The notes beneath the pieces are model-generated. The model was not told the origin of the DNA. It worked only from the letters and a program-made list of their open reading frames with translations, and made no database searches. Positions 8,201 through 16,918 of a DNA stretch of 64,000 bases are shown here, in pieces. The stretch's first letter is position 1, and each line of letters begins with the position of its first letter. The DNA is taken from NCBI GenBank assembly GCA_045542485.1, contig JAZQLC010000006.1:7457-71456 (forward strand). Direction: 5' to 3'. The stretch comes from SIG575 sp045542485. Lineage in GTDB: Bacteria; Bacillota; Clostridia; Oscillospirales; Acutalibacteraceae. Both the position numbers and the translations under genes were made by a program.

Positions 8201-9046
8201 TCAGTTACTTCTTAGTTTTGTGTTGAGTATGTCAACAAATGTATCTGCTTTTATGCGTATGAAATCTGCTGTTTTTTCTGACTTACGGACAAGAACTTTG
8301 CAATTTTCCGGAATGGGATAACCTTCTCCCCCATCAAAGAAGACGAAAGCAGTGCCCGGTGCCGTATCATTTGCTATTTCAAGAACACATTCGCTTCTGA
8401 AAATCATCGGTCTCTGAAAAAGTGAATGTGGGCAAACAGGTGTAAGAAGGATGCTTTCAATAAGCGGGTCAACAACGGGACCGCCTGCCGAGAGTGAATA
8501 TGCTGTGGAACCTGTGGGAGTTGAAAGAATAATTCCGTCAGAATAGTAGTTGCTGACAACTGCCCCGTCACACAGAACTTTCAGGTTTACCATATTCACA
8601 TTCTGCGACCTGCCGACGAACACATCGTTGACACAGTTGGTCTCTTTCATAATCTGACCGTCAACTATAATCGAAGAAGCCAACATCATTCGTTTATCAA
8701 CAGTATAGTCTCCTGAAATCAGTCTGTCAAGATATTCAAGCTCCTGACTTTCAAGACCTGCCATAAAAGCAACACGCCCTGCATTTATACCGAGTATGGG
8801 CTTTGAAAAAGCAGAGGCCTTTTTAGCGCAACTGATTATTGTGCCGTCACCGCCGATTGCAATAACAACGGAAGACAATCTGTAAAGCTCGTCATCGCTT
8901 ATGTAATTACTGCATAAGTCACCGAAAACATCAGCATATTCAGCACACATAGCAAAATCTGCATTAAGCTTGTTCAATTGTTTACAGACATTTGTTGTAA
9001 CCTCTTTTGCCTGGGATCTTGATAGATTTGGTACAATCGCAAACAA
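8201..9046 (-). CDS. nadK: NAD kinase
   Basis: 281 residues; phosphorylates NAD to NADP in the cytosol. The GGDGT motif is at residues 65-69, with a second signature LSTPTGSTAYSLSAGGPVV. The start is a TTG at 9044-9046 preceded by AGGTGAG. A nearer ATG at 9048-9050 is out of frame, so the rare start codon appears genuine. The stop of tlyA is about ten bases upstream. It sits in the xseA-xseB-ispA-dxs-tlyA-nadK-argR-recN string. Confidence 0.96.
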   Translation of the reverse strand: MFAIVPNLSRSQAKEVTTNVCKQLNKLNADFAMCAEYADVFGDLCSNYISDDELYRLSSVVIAIGGDGTIISCAKKASAFSKPILGINAGRVAFMAGLESQELEYLDRLISGDYTVDKRMMLASSIIVDGQIMKETNCVNDVFVGRSQNVNMVNLKVLCDGAVVSNYYSDGIILSTPTGSTAYSLSAGGPVVDPLIESILLTPVCPHSLFQRPMIFRSECVLEIANDTAPGTAFVFFDGGEGYPIPENCKVLVRKSEKTADFIRIKADTFVDILNTKLRSN

Positions 9047-9056
9047 TCATCTCACC

Positions 9057-9875
9057 TCATTTGTCAAGATTTTCGTGGGATTCCCTCGCTAATTCCTCAG
9101 GTGAAATTTCAGACAACATCTGAGGAGTTTCTGATTTTTCAATAAACATCAGATATTCAATATTACCTTCGGGACCTTTGATAGGTGAATAAGTAAGTCC
9201 TTTCACATTAAAACCGTTTTCAACCGCAAAGGCAGTTATAGTTTCGATTACCTCAATGTGAGTTGACAAATCTCTGACAACACCTTTTTTCCCGATTTTT
9301 TCTCTTCCTGCCTCAAACTGAGGCTTGATAAGACAAACAGCCATACCGTCTTTTTTCAGGAAGTCTCTGAGAACAGGTAAAATTATTTTAAGTGAAATAA
9401 AAGAAACATCAACACTTGCAAAATCAATTTCTTCGCTGACAGTTTCTTTATCAAGATAACGAAAATTCGTTCTTTCAAGATTAACAACTCTTTCATCCGT
9501 ACGGAGTTTCCACGCAAGTTGACCGTATCCCACATCAATGGCATAAACCTTCTTTGCACCGCGCTGAAGCATACAATCAGTAAAGCCTCCCGTTGATGCA
9601 CCGATATCCATACAGACAGTATCGTCAAGGACAAAATCGAATGTGTTCAGAGCTTTTTCAAGTTTATATCCGCCACGGCTTACAAAAGGCATCTTACTGC
9701 TTCTGACTTCAAGAGAATCCTCAGGCTTGAGAAACATACCTGCCTTAAGCGCTTTTTGTCCGTTGACATAAACCTGCCCCGCCATTATGAGGGCTTTTGC
9801 TTTTTCACGGCTTTCAGCGTGTCCCTGCTCAAAGACAGCAGAGTCAAGTCTTAATTTTTCAGCCAATATTTTCAC
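9057..9875 (-). CDS. tlyA: TlyA family rRNA 2'-O-methyltransferase
   Basis: 272 residues. It has an N-terminal S4 RNA-binding domain (LRLDSAVFEQGHAESREKAK ... GQVYVNGQKALKAG) and a FtsJ/RrmJ-type SAM domain with CMDIGASTGGFTDCML and the conserved YAIDVGYGQLAWKLR. Members methylate 2'-hydroxyls of cytidines in 16S and/or 23S rRNA, and some were described as haemolysins. The gene start overlaps the end of dxs by 17 bases, indicating translational coupling. Confidence 0.94.
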   Translation of the reverse strand: MKILAEKLRLDSAVFEQGHAESREKAKALIMAGQVYVNGQKALKAGMFLKPEDSLEVRSSKMPFVSRGGYKLEKALNTFDFVLDDTVCMDIGASTGGFTDCMLQRGAKKVYAIDVGYGQLAWKLRTDERVVNLERTNFRYLDKETVSEEIDFASVDVSFISLKIILPVLRDFLKKDGMAVCLIKPQFEAGREKIGKKGVVRDLSTHIEVIETITAFAVENGFNVKGLTYSPIKGPEGNIEYLMFIEKSETPQMLSEISPEELARESHENLDK

Positions 9876-11724
9876 ACACCTTTTTCACCATAGAATCAGC
9901 ATCAAGTCCGTATTTTCTCAGTTGCGATTTCACTGATGCCTGTTTTACAAAATCGTCACATACCGTAACCGATGAATAGTCTCCTTTATACCCTTTCTGA
10001 AGAAGAATCGACGCAAACTTCTCAGACACTGAGCCGTCCCTGTGAGATTCCTCAAAGAAACAGATTTTATCCGTGACACTTATTTTTTCGAAAAGAGTTT
10101 CATTCAAAGGATAAATTTTATTGAGCTTTATGATTTTTATTCTGACACCTTTTTCTTCAAGTACAGCCTTCGCCTTACAAGCCTCAGCAAAAAGTCTGCC
10201 GTATGTCACAACAACAAAATCTTTACCATCGCCGTATATGTCAAAGTCTTCGCCCGAATATACATAATCAGAGGGAAGAGTATCCTCAGCTCCTCTCGGA
10301 TATCTGATTGCTACTGAATTTTCACCGCAGGACACAGCTTTATCGAAAATTTTATTCATCTCATCATATGACGATGGAGAATAAACATCAAGGTTGGGAA
10401 TTGTAGTAAGAAACGGGACATCAAAAAGACCCTGATGTGATTCACCGTCCATACCCACAAAACCTGCTCTGTCTATGGCAAGGATAATTTTCAGCTTCTG
10501 CATAGCACAGTCGTGAACAAGCTGGTCATAGCAGCGCTGAAGAAATGTTGAATAAACGCAGAAAACGGGTATCATTCCGTTTCTTGCAAGACCCGACGCA
10601 AAAGTAATTGCGTGTTCTTCAGCAATACCCACATCGAAGAATCTGTCATCAAAATCATTACTGAATTTTTCAAGACCTGTGCCGAGACACATAGCAGCAG
10701 TAATAGCGCAGAGTCGGTTATTCTTTTCAGCCTCATTGCAAAGCTTTTCACCGAAAATATCAGAAAATGTTTTTTCACTGCTGACACGCTCACCGGTTTC
10801 AACATCAAATTTTGAAACACCATGGAAGGCACTCGGGGATTTTTCGGCAAAATCATAGCCCTTACCCTTGGTTGTTATAACATGAATCATAATAGGTTCA
10901 TTTTTATTTTTTGCAATCTCAAAAGCGGAACAAAGCTGTTCAATATTATGACCATCAAACGGTCCCATATATGCAAAGCCCATCTTCTCAAACATTGTAG
11001 TTCCGTAAATTGAGCTTTTAATATAATTTTTAAGGTTTCTGATGAATTTAGCAATAGGCTTACCTATCAGAGGCACCTTACAGAGAAAATTATATGTTCC
11101 GGTTTTCAGGAAATAATAACGGGGTTTTGTGCGGATTTTTGAAAGGTACATAGCAACAGAGCCTACATTTTTCGAAATTGACATATTGTTGTCATTAAGA
11201 ATAACGATAAGTCCGCTCTTTTCATCTCTACCCGCGTTATTAAGACCTTCATAAACGAGACCGCCCGTAAAAGAGCCGTCACCTATCACTGCTATTGTCT
11301 TTCTGTCATCATCATAAAGTAAATTGTTTGAAACACTGACACCGTGCGCGGCAGAAACAGAAATACTGCTGTGACCGCTTGAAAAAATATCGTGTTCGCT
11401 TTCTTCACGGCGCGTAAAACCTGACAGACCACCTTCAGTTCTGATTGTACTGAATTTATCGCGTCTGCCGGTAAGTATTTTATGTGTGTATGTCTGATGC
11501 CCCACATCCCAGATAATTTTATCTTTAGGTGATTCAAAGGTTTTATGAAGGGCAATTGTCAGCTCAACAGAGCCGAGATTAGATGCCAAGTGACCGCCGT
11601 TTTCAGAAACAGCAGATATAAGCTCCTGTCTGATTTCAGAAGCCAGAATATTAAGCTCAGCCACTGAAAGTTTTTTCACATCATCAGGAGAATTCACTTT
11701 GTCGAGAAATCTTATCTCATCCAT
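9859..11724 (-). CDS. dxs: 1-deoxy-D-xylulose-5-phosphate synthase
   Basis: About 621 residues. It condenses pyruvate and glyceraldehyde 3-phosphate, the first step of the MEP isoprenoid pathway, and requires thiamine diphosphate. Visible motifs are GHQTYTHKIL, the ThDP/Mg site VIGDGSFTGGLVYEGLNN, and a transketolase-like core with DVGIAEEHA. The C-terminal domain carries a conserved AIRYPRG. I start at the ATG at 11722-11724, because the longer frame to 11745 opens with a TTG lacking a ribosome binding site and would overlap ispA. The pathway partner ispF lies at 34396-34869. Confidence 0.96.
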   Translation of the reverse strand: MDEIRFLDKVNSPDDVKKLSVAELNILASEIRQELISAVSENGGHLASNLGSVELTIALHKTFESPKDKIIWDVGHQTYTHKILTGRRDKFSTIRTEGGLSGFTRREESEHDIFSSGHSSISVSAAHGVSVSNNLLYDDDRKTIAVIGDGSFTGGLVYEGLNNAGRDEKSGLIVILNDNNMSISKNVGSVAMYLSKIRTKPRYYFLKTGTYNFLCKVPLIGKPIAKFIRNLKNYIKSSIYGTTMFEKMGFAYMGPFDGHNIEQLCSAFEIAKNKNEPIMIHVITTKGKGYDFAEKSPSAFHGVSKFDVETGERVSSEKTFSDIFGEKLCNEAEKNNRLCAITAAMCLGTGLEKFSNDFDDRFFDVGIAEEHAITFASGLARNGMIPVFCVYSTFLQRCYDQLVHDCAMQKLKIILAIDRAGFVGMDGESHQGLFDVPFLTTIPNLDVYSPSSYDEMNKIFDKAVSCGENSVAIRYPRGAEDTLPSDYVYSGEDFDIYGDGKDFVVVTYGRLFAEACKAKAVLEEKGVRIKIIKLNKIYPLNETLFEKISVTDKICFFEESHRDGSVSEKFASILLQKGYKGDYSSVTVCDDFVKQASVKSQLRKYGLDADSMVKKVCENIG

Positions 11725-11728
11725 CCTC

Positions 11729-12604
11729 TTAATTATCCCTTTCAAGAAGTTTTAACGCAAGATTTTTAAGAAAATCTGCATCTTCGCCAAAGCATTCCAG
11801 CGAATTTATTGCTTCATTTGTAAGTACTTCTGCATACTCTTTTGATCTTTCAATGCCGAGAAGTGACACATAGGTTGATTTTTCTTTCTCACTGTCGCTG
11901 CCGATTGGTTTACCGAGTTTTTCTTCTGTTGATGTAACATCGAGAATGTCATCAACTATCTGAAAAGCAAGTCCCAGGGCACTTGTAAAACGCTGTGATG
12001 ATGCAACTTTTTCCTTATCGGCTCCTGCTGCAATACATCCGAGTAGTGCTGCGCAGTTTATGAGCTTACCTGTTTTCAGGTTATCCATCGTTCTGAGTCT
12101 GTCAAGCGAAACTGCTTTACATTCACTGGCAAGGTCAATTGTCTGTCCGCCTATCATTCCCTGATATCCGGAATGTGAAGCCAACGCCTTTACAGCAGAC
12201 ACCTTCTGTGAATCATTTACATCTGCTTTTGTGATTGTTTCAAAAGCAAGTGTAAGAAGTCCGTCACCTGCAAGAAGAGCGTACTCTTCACCAAATTTTT
12301 TATGACAAGAGGGTTTACCTCTTCTCATATCGTCGTCATCCATACAAGGTAAATCGTCGTGGATAAGTGAATAAGTATGAATCATTTCAATTGCAGCAGC
12401 AAACGGAAGAGCTTTACAGATGTCTCCGCCGCAAAGTCTGCAGAATTCAAGCACAAGAACGGGGCGTATTCTTTTTCCGCCGTTCTGAAGGCTGTATCGC
12501 ATAGCATCTGCTACAATTTCCTCATCATATTCAGATTTATCAACGCATTTATCAAGATATTCTTCAATCAGAGAGATATATCCGTTCAATGTTTTTTCTG
12601 TCAT
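11729..12604 (-). CDS. ispA: Geranyl/farnesyl diphosphate synthase
   Basis: 291-residue trans-prenyltransferase that makes FPP from IPP and DMAPP. The first aspartate-rich motif is DDLPCMDDDDMRRG, a DDxxxxD arrangement typical of bacterial FPP synthases. The second is QIVDDILD, with GGKRIRPVL near the N-terminus. It sits between xseB (3 bases) and dxs (4 bases), the conserved operon order. The product feeds undecaprenyl phosphate and quinone synthesis. Confidence 0.95.
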   Translation of the reverse strand: MTEKTLNGYISLIEEYLDKCVDKSEYDEEIVADAMRYSLQNGGKRIRPVLVLEFCRLCGGDICKALPFAAAIEMIHTYSLIHDDLPCMDDDDMRRGKPSCHKKFGEEYALLAGDGLLTLAFETITKADVNDSQKVSAVKALASHSGYQGMIGGQTIDLASECKAVSLDRLRTMDNLKTGKLINCAALLGCIAAGADKEKVASSQRFTSALGLAFQIVDDILDVTSTEEKLGKPIGSDSEKEKSTYVSLLGIERSKEYAEVLTNEAINSLECFGEDADFLKNLALKLLERDN

Positions 12605-12607
12605 TTT

Positions 12608-12793
12608 TCATTCCACCTTAAGGTCGGTGATTTTTTGTTCTGCTTCGTTCAGACACTTTTCGCAAAAAGCAACCAGGCGTGTCCCCTCCTCAAAAAGCTT
12701 CATACTTTCATCAAGAGGCAAACTTCCATCTTCCAGCTTTTCAACCGTACTTTTAAGTTTTTCAAGAGCCTGTTCGTATGTCATATCGTTCAT
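12608..12793 (-). CDS. xseB: Exodeoxyribonuclease VII small subunit
   Basis: 61 residues, typical for the family. It shows the YEQALEKLKSTVEKLEDGSL and LDESMKLFEEG signature and forms a short helical hairpin. It binds several copies per XseA subunit to form the single-strand-specific nuclease. Its start overlaps the xseA stop by four bases, so subunit synthesis is coupled. Confidence 0.95.
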   Translation of the reverse strand: MNDMTYEQALEKLKSTVEKLEDGSLPLDESMKLFEEGTRLVAFCEKCLNEAEQKITDLKVE

Positions 12794-13986
12794 TCCTTTA
12801 CCTCACATTCAACACTACCGTCTGCAAAAAGAACGGAAAGCGTATCACCTGCCGACAAATCTCCGGCACTTGTAATAATATTATTATCGCTTGTCACCAT
12901 AGCATATCCTCTCGACAAAACCTTAAGAGGACTCATAGCATCAAGTTTTGAAACAGCTGCAGAAAATTCACGCCTTTGCTTTTCTGTATAAAGCCTCACT
13001 GCACTTTCACAGGCAAACGAAAGTGAATCAAGATATTGCCTGTGAGATTTTATCATATCTGCAGGTTTCATAAATGCTTTTGAAGATACAAGGTTTCTGA
13101 TTTTCTGCCTTTCGTTTTCAATTTTTATCTGCAACACATTTTCAATGAAACTCTTTGCAGAAAGAACATATGAAAAATGTTCTCTCATATCCGGCACGGC
13201 AAGTTCGGCTGCAGCTGAAGGTGTAGGTGCTCTCAGGTCTGCCACAAAGTCAGCAATTGTAAAGTCGGTTTCGTGTCCGACTGCACTGATAACGGGAATT
13301 TTGCAATTATATATTGCCCTTACAACACTTTCTTCATTGAAAGCCCACAAGTCCTCAATTGAGCCTCCGCCTCTGCCCACAATCAATACATCGGCCGCTT
13401 CCATTTCGCTGAAAAGGTTTATGGCCTCGGTAATGGAGGGCGCAGCATTTACGCCCTGCACTTCTACGCCTTTGAAGACAACCTCGGCAAGAGGAAATCT
13501 TCTCGAAAGCACATTGAGTATATCCTCAATTGCCGCTCCCGTAGGTGATGTAATCACACCTACTTTCATAGGACAATCAGGTATCTGTTTTTTGTGTGTT
13601 TCATCAAACAGTCCTTCTGAGTGGAGCTTCTGTTTCAGCTTTTCAAAAGCAAGATTGAGGCTGCCGAATCCGTCAGGCATCATATCTTCTATATACAACT
13701 GATAGACGCCATCTCTGTCATAAACAGAAATTCTGCCGACGGCAATAACCTGCATTCCGTCCTGAGGTTCAAAGCGAAGTCTTCTGTTAGCGGAAGCAAA
13801 CATAACTGCTTTGATTGAAGAGTTTGCATCTTTCAGTGTCAGATAATAATGACCTGTCCGATAATGATTTTTAAAATTTGAAATTTCACCGCTTATAATA
13901 ACCGCTTTGAGATTTATGTCGTCATCTATAAGGGATTTTATATAAGTGTTAACCTGAGTTACGGTCAATGCTGAGGGAGTTATCAT
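12790..13986 (-). CDS. xseA: Exodeoxyribonuclease VII large subunit
   Basis: 398 residues. N-terminal OB-fold (ALTVTQVNTYIKSLID ... VIISGEISNF), then the catalytic domain with VGVITSPTGAAIEDI, VLIVGRGGGSIEDLWAFNEE and SAVGHETDFTIADFVAD. A coiled segment that docks XseB follows, and a C-terminal LSRGYAMV repeat. It degrades single-stranded DNA in both directions in the cytosol. It overlaps the TsaD-like gene upstream by four bases (ATGA). Confidence 0.95.
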   Translation of the reverse strand: MITPSALTVTQVNTYIKSLIDDDINLKAVIISGEISNFKNHYRTGHYYLTLKDANSSIKAVMFASANRRLRFEPQDGMQVIAVGRISVYDRDGVYQLYIEDMMPDGFGSLNLAFEKLKQKLHSEGLFDETHKKQIPDCPMKVGVITSPTGAAIEDILNVLSRRFPLAEVVFKGVEVQGVNAAPSITEAINLFSEMEAADVLIVGRGGGSIEDLWAFNEESVVRAIYNCKIPVISAVGHETDFTIADFVADLRAPTPSAAAELAVPDMREHFSYVLSAKSFIENVLQIKIENERQKIRNLVSSKAFMKPADMIKSHRQYLDSLSFACESAVRLYTEKQRREFSAAVSKLDAMSPLKVLSRGYAMVTSDNNIITSAGDLSAGDTLSVLFADGSVECEVKE

Positions 13987-14921
13987 TTTCGTTTCTCCAT
14001 AATTGAAGATAATATGGCGATACCTGCTGCGTTATCGGAAGAAAACTGAGGCAAAGCAAACCTTGCATTGAATTTCTCAGTAAAAGATTTACTGATTATT
14101 GTGTTTGACATTACACCACCTGCATACAAAAGCGGAAGATTTCCGTATTTTTCAAGCAGTACCTTTGTCATTTCCTCAAGTGTTCTCTCTATATATGTTA
14201 TACAGTATTTTGCAACATCGCAGGGCTTTTCACCCTTTTCAATCATCTTCATACATTTATTTTCAACCCCTGAAAGACAACAATCAGCGCCTTTCATTGT
14301 GGGTTTAATTTTATATGTTTTATCACTTTCAAGGGAAAGTCTGTCAAGCTCTCTTCCGCAGGGGAACTGAAGTCCGAGCATTACTCCTACCCTGTCAACG
14401 GCTTGTCCTGCTTTAAGGTCAAGCGTTTTTGCAATAAGAGTTATATCGAAAATCTTCTCTCTGTGAGGCTTCACAAGAAGAGCCTCAGTTGTACCACCCG
14501 ACAGATGAAAAGCAATAAACTCCTTGTCAATCAGGTCGAGTGAATCAGAAGAATAAAGAGCAGCCGCAATATGACCTGACTGATGAGAAAAGGTATTCAG
14601 AGGTATAGAATTTACCTTGCTGATTCCTTTTGCAACACTGTGCCCTGCCAGAAAGCACGGCATATATGAGCCCTGCTCATCTCTTGGCGAAACAGAAACG
14701 CCTACGCTTGAAAGATTGTATTTTTTATCTGAGAACAACTCATCAAACATCATCGGAAGCTGCACCGTATGATGAAATACTGCATCGCTCTGGCGAAGCC
14801 CCAGTGAACCTTCCTTAACGGGCAAAAGCTTTTTAGCCTGAAAGATTTCACCTGTTTCATCGTTGTATACGCTCAATGATGTAGTGTAATTGCTCGTGTC
14901 GATCCCAAGATGCTCAGCCAT
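13983..14921 (-). CDS. TsaD-like (peptidase M22/Kae1) paralogue
   Basis: 312 residues with the ASKHA fold of TsaD. It has LGIDTSNYTTSL at the N-terminus, the metal-binding HxxxH as FSHQSGHIAAAL (H113, H117), the nucleotide loop FHLSGGTTEALL, LDLKAGQAVDRVG and AGGVMSN near the C-terminus. TsaD transfers threonylcarbamoyl to tRNA A37. This sequence is shorter and diverged, and the nusB-xseA location is not the usual tsaD locus, so it is better called a paralogue than TsaD itself. The function is unproven. Overlaps nusB by eight bases and xseA by four. Confidence 0.75.
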   Translation of the reverse strand: MAEHLGIDTSNYTTSLSVYNDETGEIFQAKKLLPVKEGSLGLRQSDAVFHHTVQLPMMFDELFSDKKYNLSSVGVSVSPRDEQGSYMPCFLAGHSVAKGISKVNSIPLNTFSHQSGHIAAALYSSDSLDLIDKEFIAFHLSGGTTEALLVKPHREKIFDITLIAKTLDLKAGQAVDRVGVMLGLQFPCGRELDRLSLESDKTYKIKPTMKGADCCLSGVENKCMKMIEKGEKPCDVAKYCITYIERTLEEMTKVLLEKYGNLPLLYAGGVMSNTIISKSFTEKFNARFALPQFSSDNAAGIAILSSIMEKRK

Positions 14922-15318
14922 TACAGTGTTCCCTTGAAATTGAGCCGAGAATACCGTTTATAAACGAACTGTCCTTTTCTCCTGCATATATTTTAGCGAG
15001 TTCAACTGCTTCGTTGATTGATACACTTACAGGAACTTCATCTACATAAAACATTTCACAGACAGCAATTCTGAGAATTGCAAGTGAAACTCTCGGAATT
15101 CTCTTGACACTCCAGCCCTTACTGAATTTTTCAATATAGATATCAATATCGCTCATATTATCCTGGGTTTTCTTAGCAAGCATAAGAGCAAAATCGTCTT
15201 TTTCTATCTGCTCGTCCTCGTATGCGTCTTCAGCTATATCAAGAACATCCTCGTCGGGTCTGAAGCTTTTTTCGAAAATAAGCACAAAAGCCTGTTCTCT
15301 TGCCTGTTTTCTTGTCAT
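14914..15318 (-). CDS. nusB: Transcription antitermination factor NusB
   Basis: 134 residues, standard size. It is an all-helical RNA-binding protein that works with NusE/S10 on boxA during rRNA antitermination. It starts MTRKQAREQAFVLIFEK and ends with the conserved INEAVELAKIYAGEKDSSFI NGILG region. The start ATG at 15316-15318 has a very strong GGAGGAGG site. A longer frame to 15444 would cross the terminator hairpin at 15340-15378 and is rejected. Confidence 0.96.
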   Translation of the reverse strand: MTRKQAREQAFVLIFEKSFRPDEDVLDIAEDAYEDEQIEKDDFALMLAKKTQDNMSDIDIYIEKFSKGWSVKRIPRVSLAILRIAVCEMFYVDEVPVSVSINEAVELAKIYAGEKDSSFINGILGSISREHCNG

Positions 15319-15339
15319 GGGTTGTCCTCCTCCGTAATG

Positions 15340-15378
15340 AAAAAAGCCCTGCAAAAACACATATTCTGTTTTGCAGGG
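15340..15378 (-). terminator. Intrinsic terminator/attenuator between asp23 and nusB
   Basis: A 10-base perfect stem (CCCTGCAAAA at 15347-15356 with its complement at 15369-15378), with a 12-base loop, is followed on the minus strand by CTTTTTTC. It is placed between the asp23 stop and the nusB ribosome binding site, so most transcripts from the asp23 promoter would stop here and part would read into nusB and beyond. Confidence 0.8.
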
Positions 15379-15391
15379 TGCTTTGGTTGCT

Positions 15392-15763
15392 TTAAGATTG
15401 TGTAGGTGCGTTTTCGATGTCAGCGGTAGAAATCGTAACATCAACCTCGCTGACCATTAATCCTGTCATATTCTGAACTGCATTTTTAATATTCTGCTGA
15501 ATCTTCTCAGCGAGAATCTGTATTTTTGCATCCTGGGTTACTTTGACATAGATATGAATTTTAACATCAGTATCAGTCATAGATACTGCAACATACTTAG
15601 ATGCAGAATCTGTTACCTTACAGAGGCTGTGCAGATTTATAGGTCTCTGGGCAAAGCCACTAACACCCTCAACATCCTTTGAAGCGTTTACTGCTATTGA
15701 TGCAATTACATCTTCGGAAATCACAAGACTTCCGGAATTTCGGCTTTTATTTATATTTGACAT
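15392..15763 (-). CDS. Asp23/Gls24 family envelope stress response protein
   Basis: 123 residues with the DUF322 core: GSLVISEDVIASIAVNASKDVEGV at the start (cited here as two halves, GSLVISEDVI and ASIAVNASKDVEGV), then VAVSMTDTDVKIHIYVKV and a closing VSEVDVTISTADI. Family members associate with the membrane and respond to envelope or alkaline stress; the exact role is unclear. I start at ATG 15761-15763 after GGAAGGAGG. The longer frame to 15802 would cover the promoter. In Firmicutes this gene is commonly found just upstream of nusB. Confidence 0.9.
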   Translation of the reverse strand: MSNINKSRNSGSLVISEDVIASIAVNASKDVEGVSGFAQRPINLHSLCKVTDSASKYVAVSMTDTDVKIHIYVKVTQDAKIQILAEKIQQNIKNAVQNMTGLMVSEVDVTISTADIENAPTQS

Positions 15764-15790
15764 TTTGTCTGCCTCCTTCCTTTGTCTTAT

Positions 15791-15818
15791 ATTATACCAC
15801 AAACAAAAAATTTCTCAA
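15791..15818 (-). promoter_or_regulatory. Promoter for the asp23-nusB-...-recN operon
   Basis: On the minus strand TTGAGA (15813-15818), a 16-base spacer and TATAAT (15791-15796). A TGG just before the -10 makes it an extended -10 promoter. It directly follows the spoIIIAH stop, separating vegetative housekeeping expression from the sporulation operon upstream. Confidence 0.75.
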
Positions 15819-16370
15819 CTATTTTGTCTCAATTAATGTAATATTTTCTGAAAAAATATTCGCCTGAGAGGCAATTATATCAATAATTTGTGTTGAAACA
15901 GTATCATTGAGTGTGTTTTTATTCAGAATCACCTGTGCTTTTCCGTCATTTATTACCACAACACACTCTCCTCCGACCTTTGCGGTTATAAGATTTTCAA
16001 GGTCCGTTTCAAGCTTTATGGTCTTTGAAATTTCTTCAAGAGCTTTTTCGGCACTGACAACAGCTTCCGGTGCTGATGATGAATCTTTGATAATTTCATT
16101 AAGTGCCTCCAGTGCTTCATCGTGCGCTTTTTTTCTGTTGACCCTTGCTGTTGTGAAATATTCATTTGATTTTTTTGTGTTTACAAACTGTGCTTCCCCG
16201 ATTTCAGAGGTGTCCTCTGAAATATAATTTGAAGTCACAGTTGTCTCAGACACTACTGAAGATTTCTGGATTTCAGGCTTTGTATAGTACCAATTTACAA
16301 AAACCGCTACTCCCAATGCAGCAATTAGCGTTGCCAGAATTATCTGTCTTTTCTTTACAATAAATCCCAT
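15819..16370 (-). CDS. spoIIIAH: Stage III sporulation protein AH
   Basis: 183 residues. One N-terminal transmembrane helix (about residues 10-27, IILATLIAALGVAVFVNWYY) is followed by a variable linker and a C-terminal ring-building EscJ/YscJ-like domain (from about residue 75). The protein is made in the mother cell and crosses the outer forespore membrane to bind SpoIIQ, forming the feeding-tube channel. It is the last gene of the operon and ends in TAG at 15819-15821, just before the asp23 promoter. Confidence 0.94.
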   Translation of the reverse strand: MGFIVKKRQIILATLIAALGVAVFVNWYYTKPEIQKSSVVSETTVTSNYISEDTSEIGEAQFVNTKKSNEYFTTARVNRKKAHDEALEALNEIIKDSSSAPEAVVSAEKALEEISKTIKLETDLENLITAKVGGECVVVINDGKAQVILNKNTLNDTVSTQIIDIIASQANIFSENITLIETK

Positions 16371-16384
16371 AATAAATCCTCCTG

Positions 16385-16918
16385 TCAGCTTTTTCTTTTA
16401 CAGACGCTGATATTATTTGTTTTTATGTCAAGCACTGCAGATACGGTATTGATTATGTTTTCCCGTACCGCTGCATTGTCACCACCGTCACAGACGATTG
16501 CTACGCCCCTGATATCCGGCTCCGTCACTTTAAGAAGCATACCGTTTTCTGTGGATGAACCGTTTTTTATAACAACATACTCATATTCGTATTTGCTTGA
16601 GCTTTTGTCACCGGTTTTGTCATCATCGGTTTTTATTTCTTTTGCAAATATATTTTCTTCACTCGCTTCAAGGGTTACCATTACAACGGTCTGCCCCGCC
16701 CCTTCCACAGAAGAAATAAGCTCTGTCAGCTTTTTTTCAATTTTTTCTGTATATTCATCAGTAGCTTTTACACTGTCCGTTATCACTTCTTTCTTTTCAC
16801 TTTCTGCAAATTCACTGATAATCAGGAAAACAATTGCAGCCAAAGCCAGAATCACAAGCACAAAAATCTTCTTATCTTTATTTAATAGTTTTTTGATTTT
16901 ATCTAATTTTTCACCCAT
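16385..16918 (-). CDS. spoIIIAG: Stage III sporulation protein AG
   Basis: 177 residues. One N-terminal membrane helix (IFVLVILALAAIVFLIISEF, about residues 19-38) and an extracytoplasmic ring-building domain. The latter contains the family-typical GAGQTVVMVTLEAS and VRGV/IRGVAIVCDGGDN segments. It forms the large ring of the SpoIIIA-SpoIIQ secretion apparatus. The start overlaps the spoIIIAF end by 16 bases. Confidence 0.93.
   Translation of the reverse strand: MGEKLDKIKKLLNKDKKIFVLVILALAAIVFLIISEFAESEKKEVITDSVKATDEYTEKIEKKLTELISSVEGAGQTVVMVTLEASEENIFAKEIKTDDDKTGDKSSSKYEYEYVVIKNGSSTENGMLLKVTEPDIRGVAIVCDGGDNAAVRENIINTVSAVLDIKTNNISVCKRKS

Noticed and set aside
13145..13702. 185-codon plus-strand frame opposite xseA
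   Set aside because: It is low complexity (Ser/Ala/Thr-rich), typical of an antisense shadow of a coding gene, with no start signal.
15319..15444. Extension of nusB to 15444
   Set aside because: It would cross the terminator hairpin and the end of asp23, and ATG 15318 has a very strong ribosome binding site.
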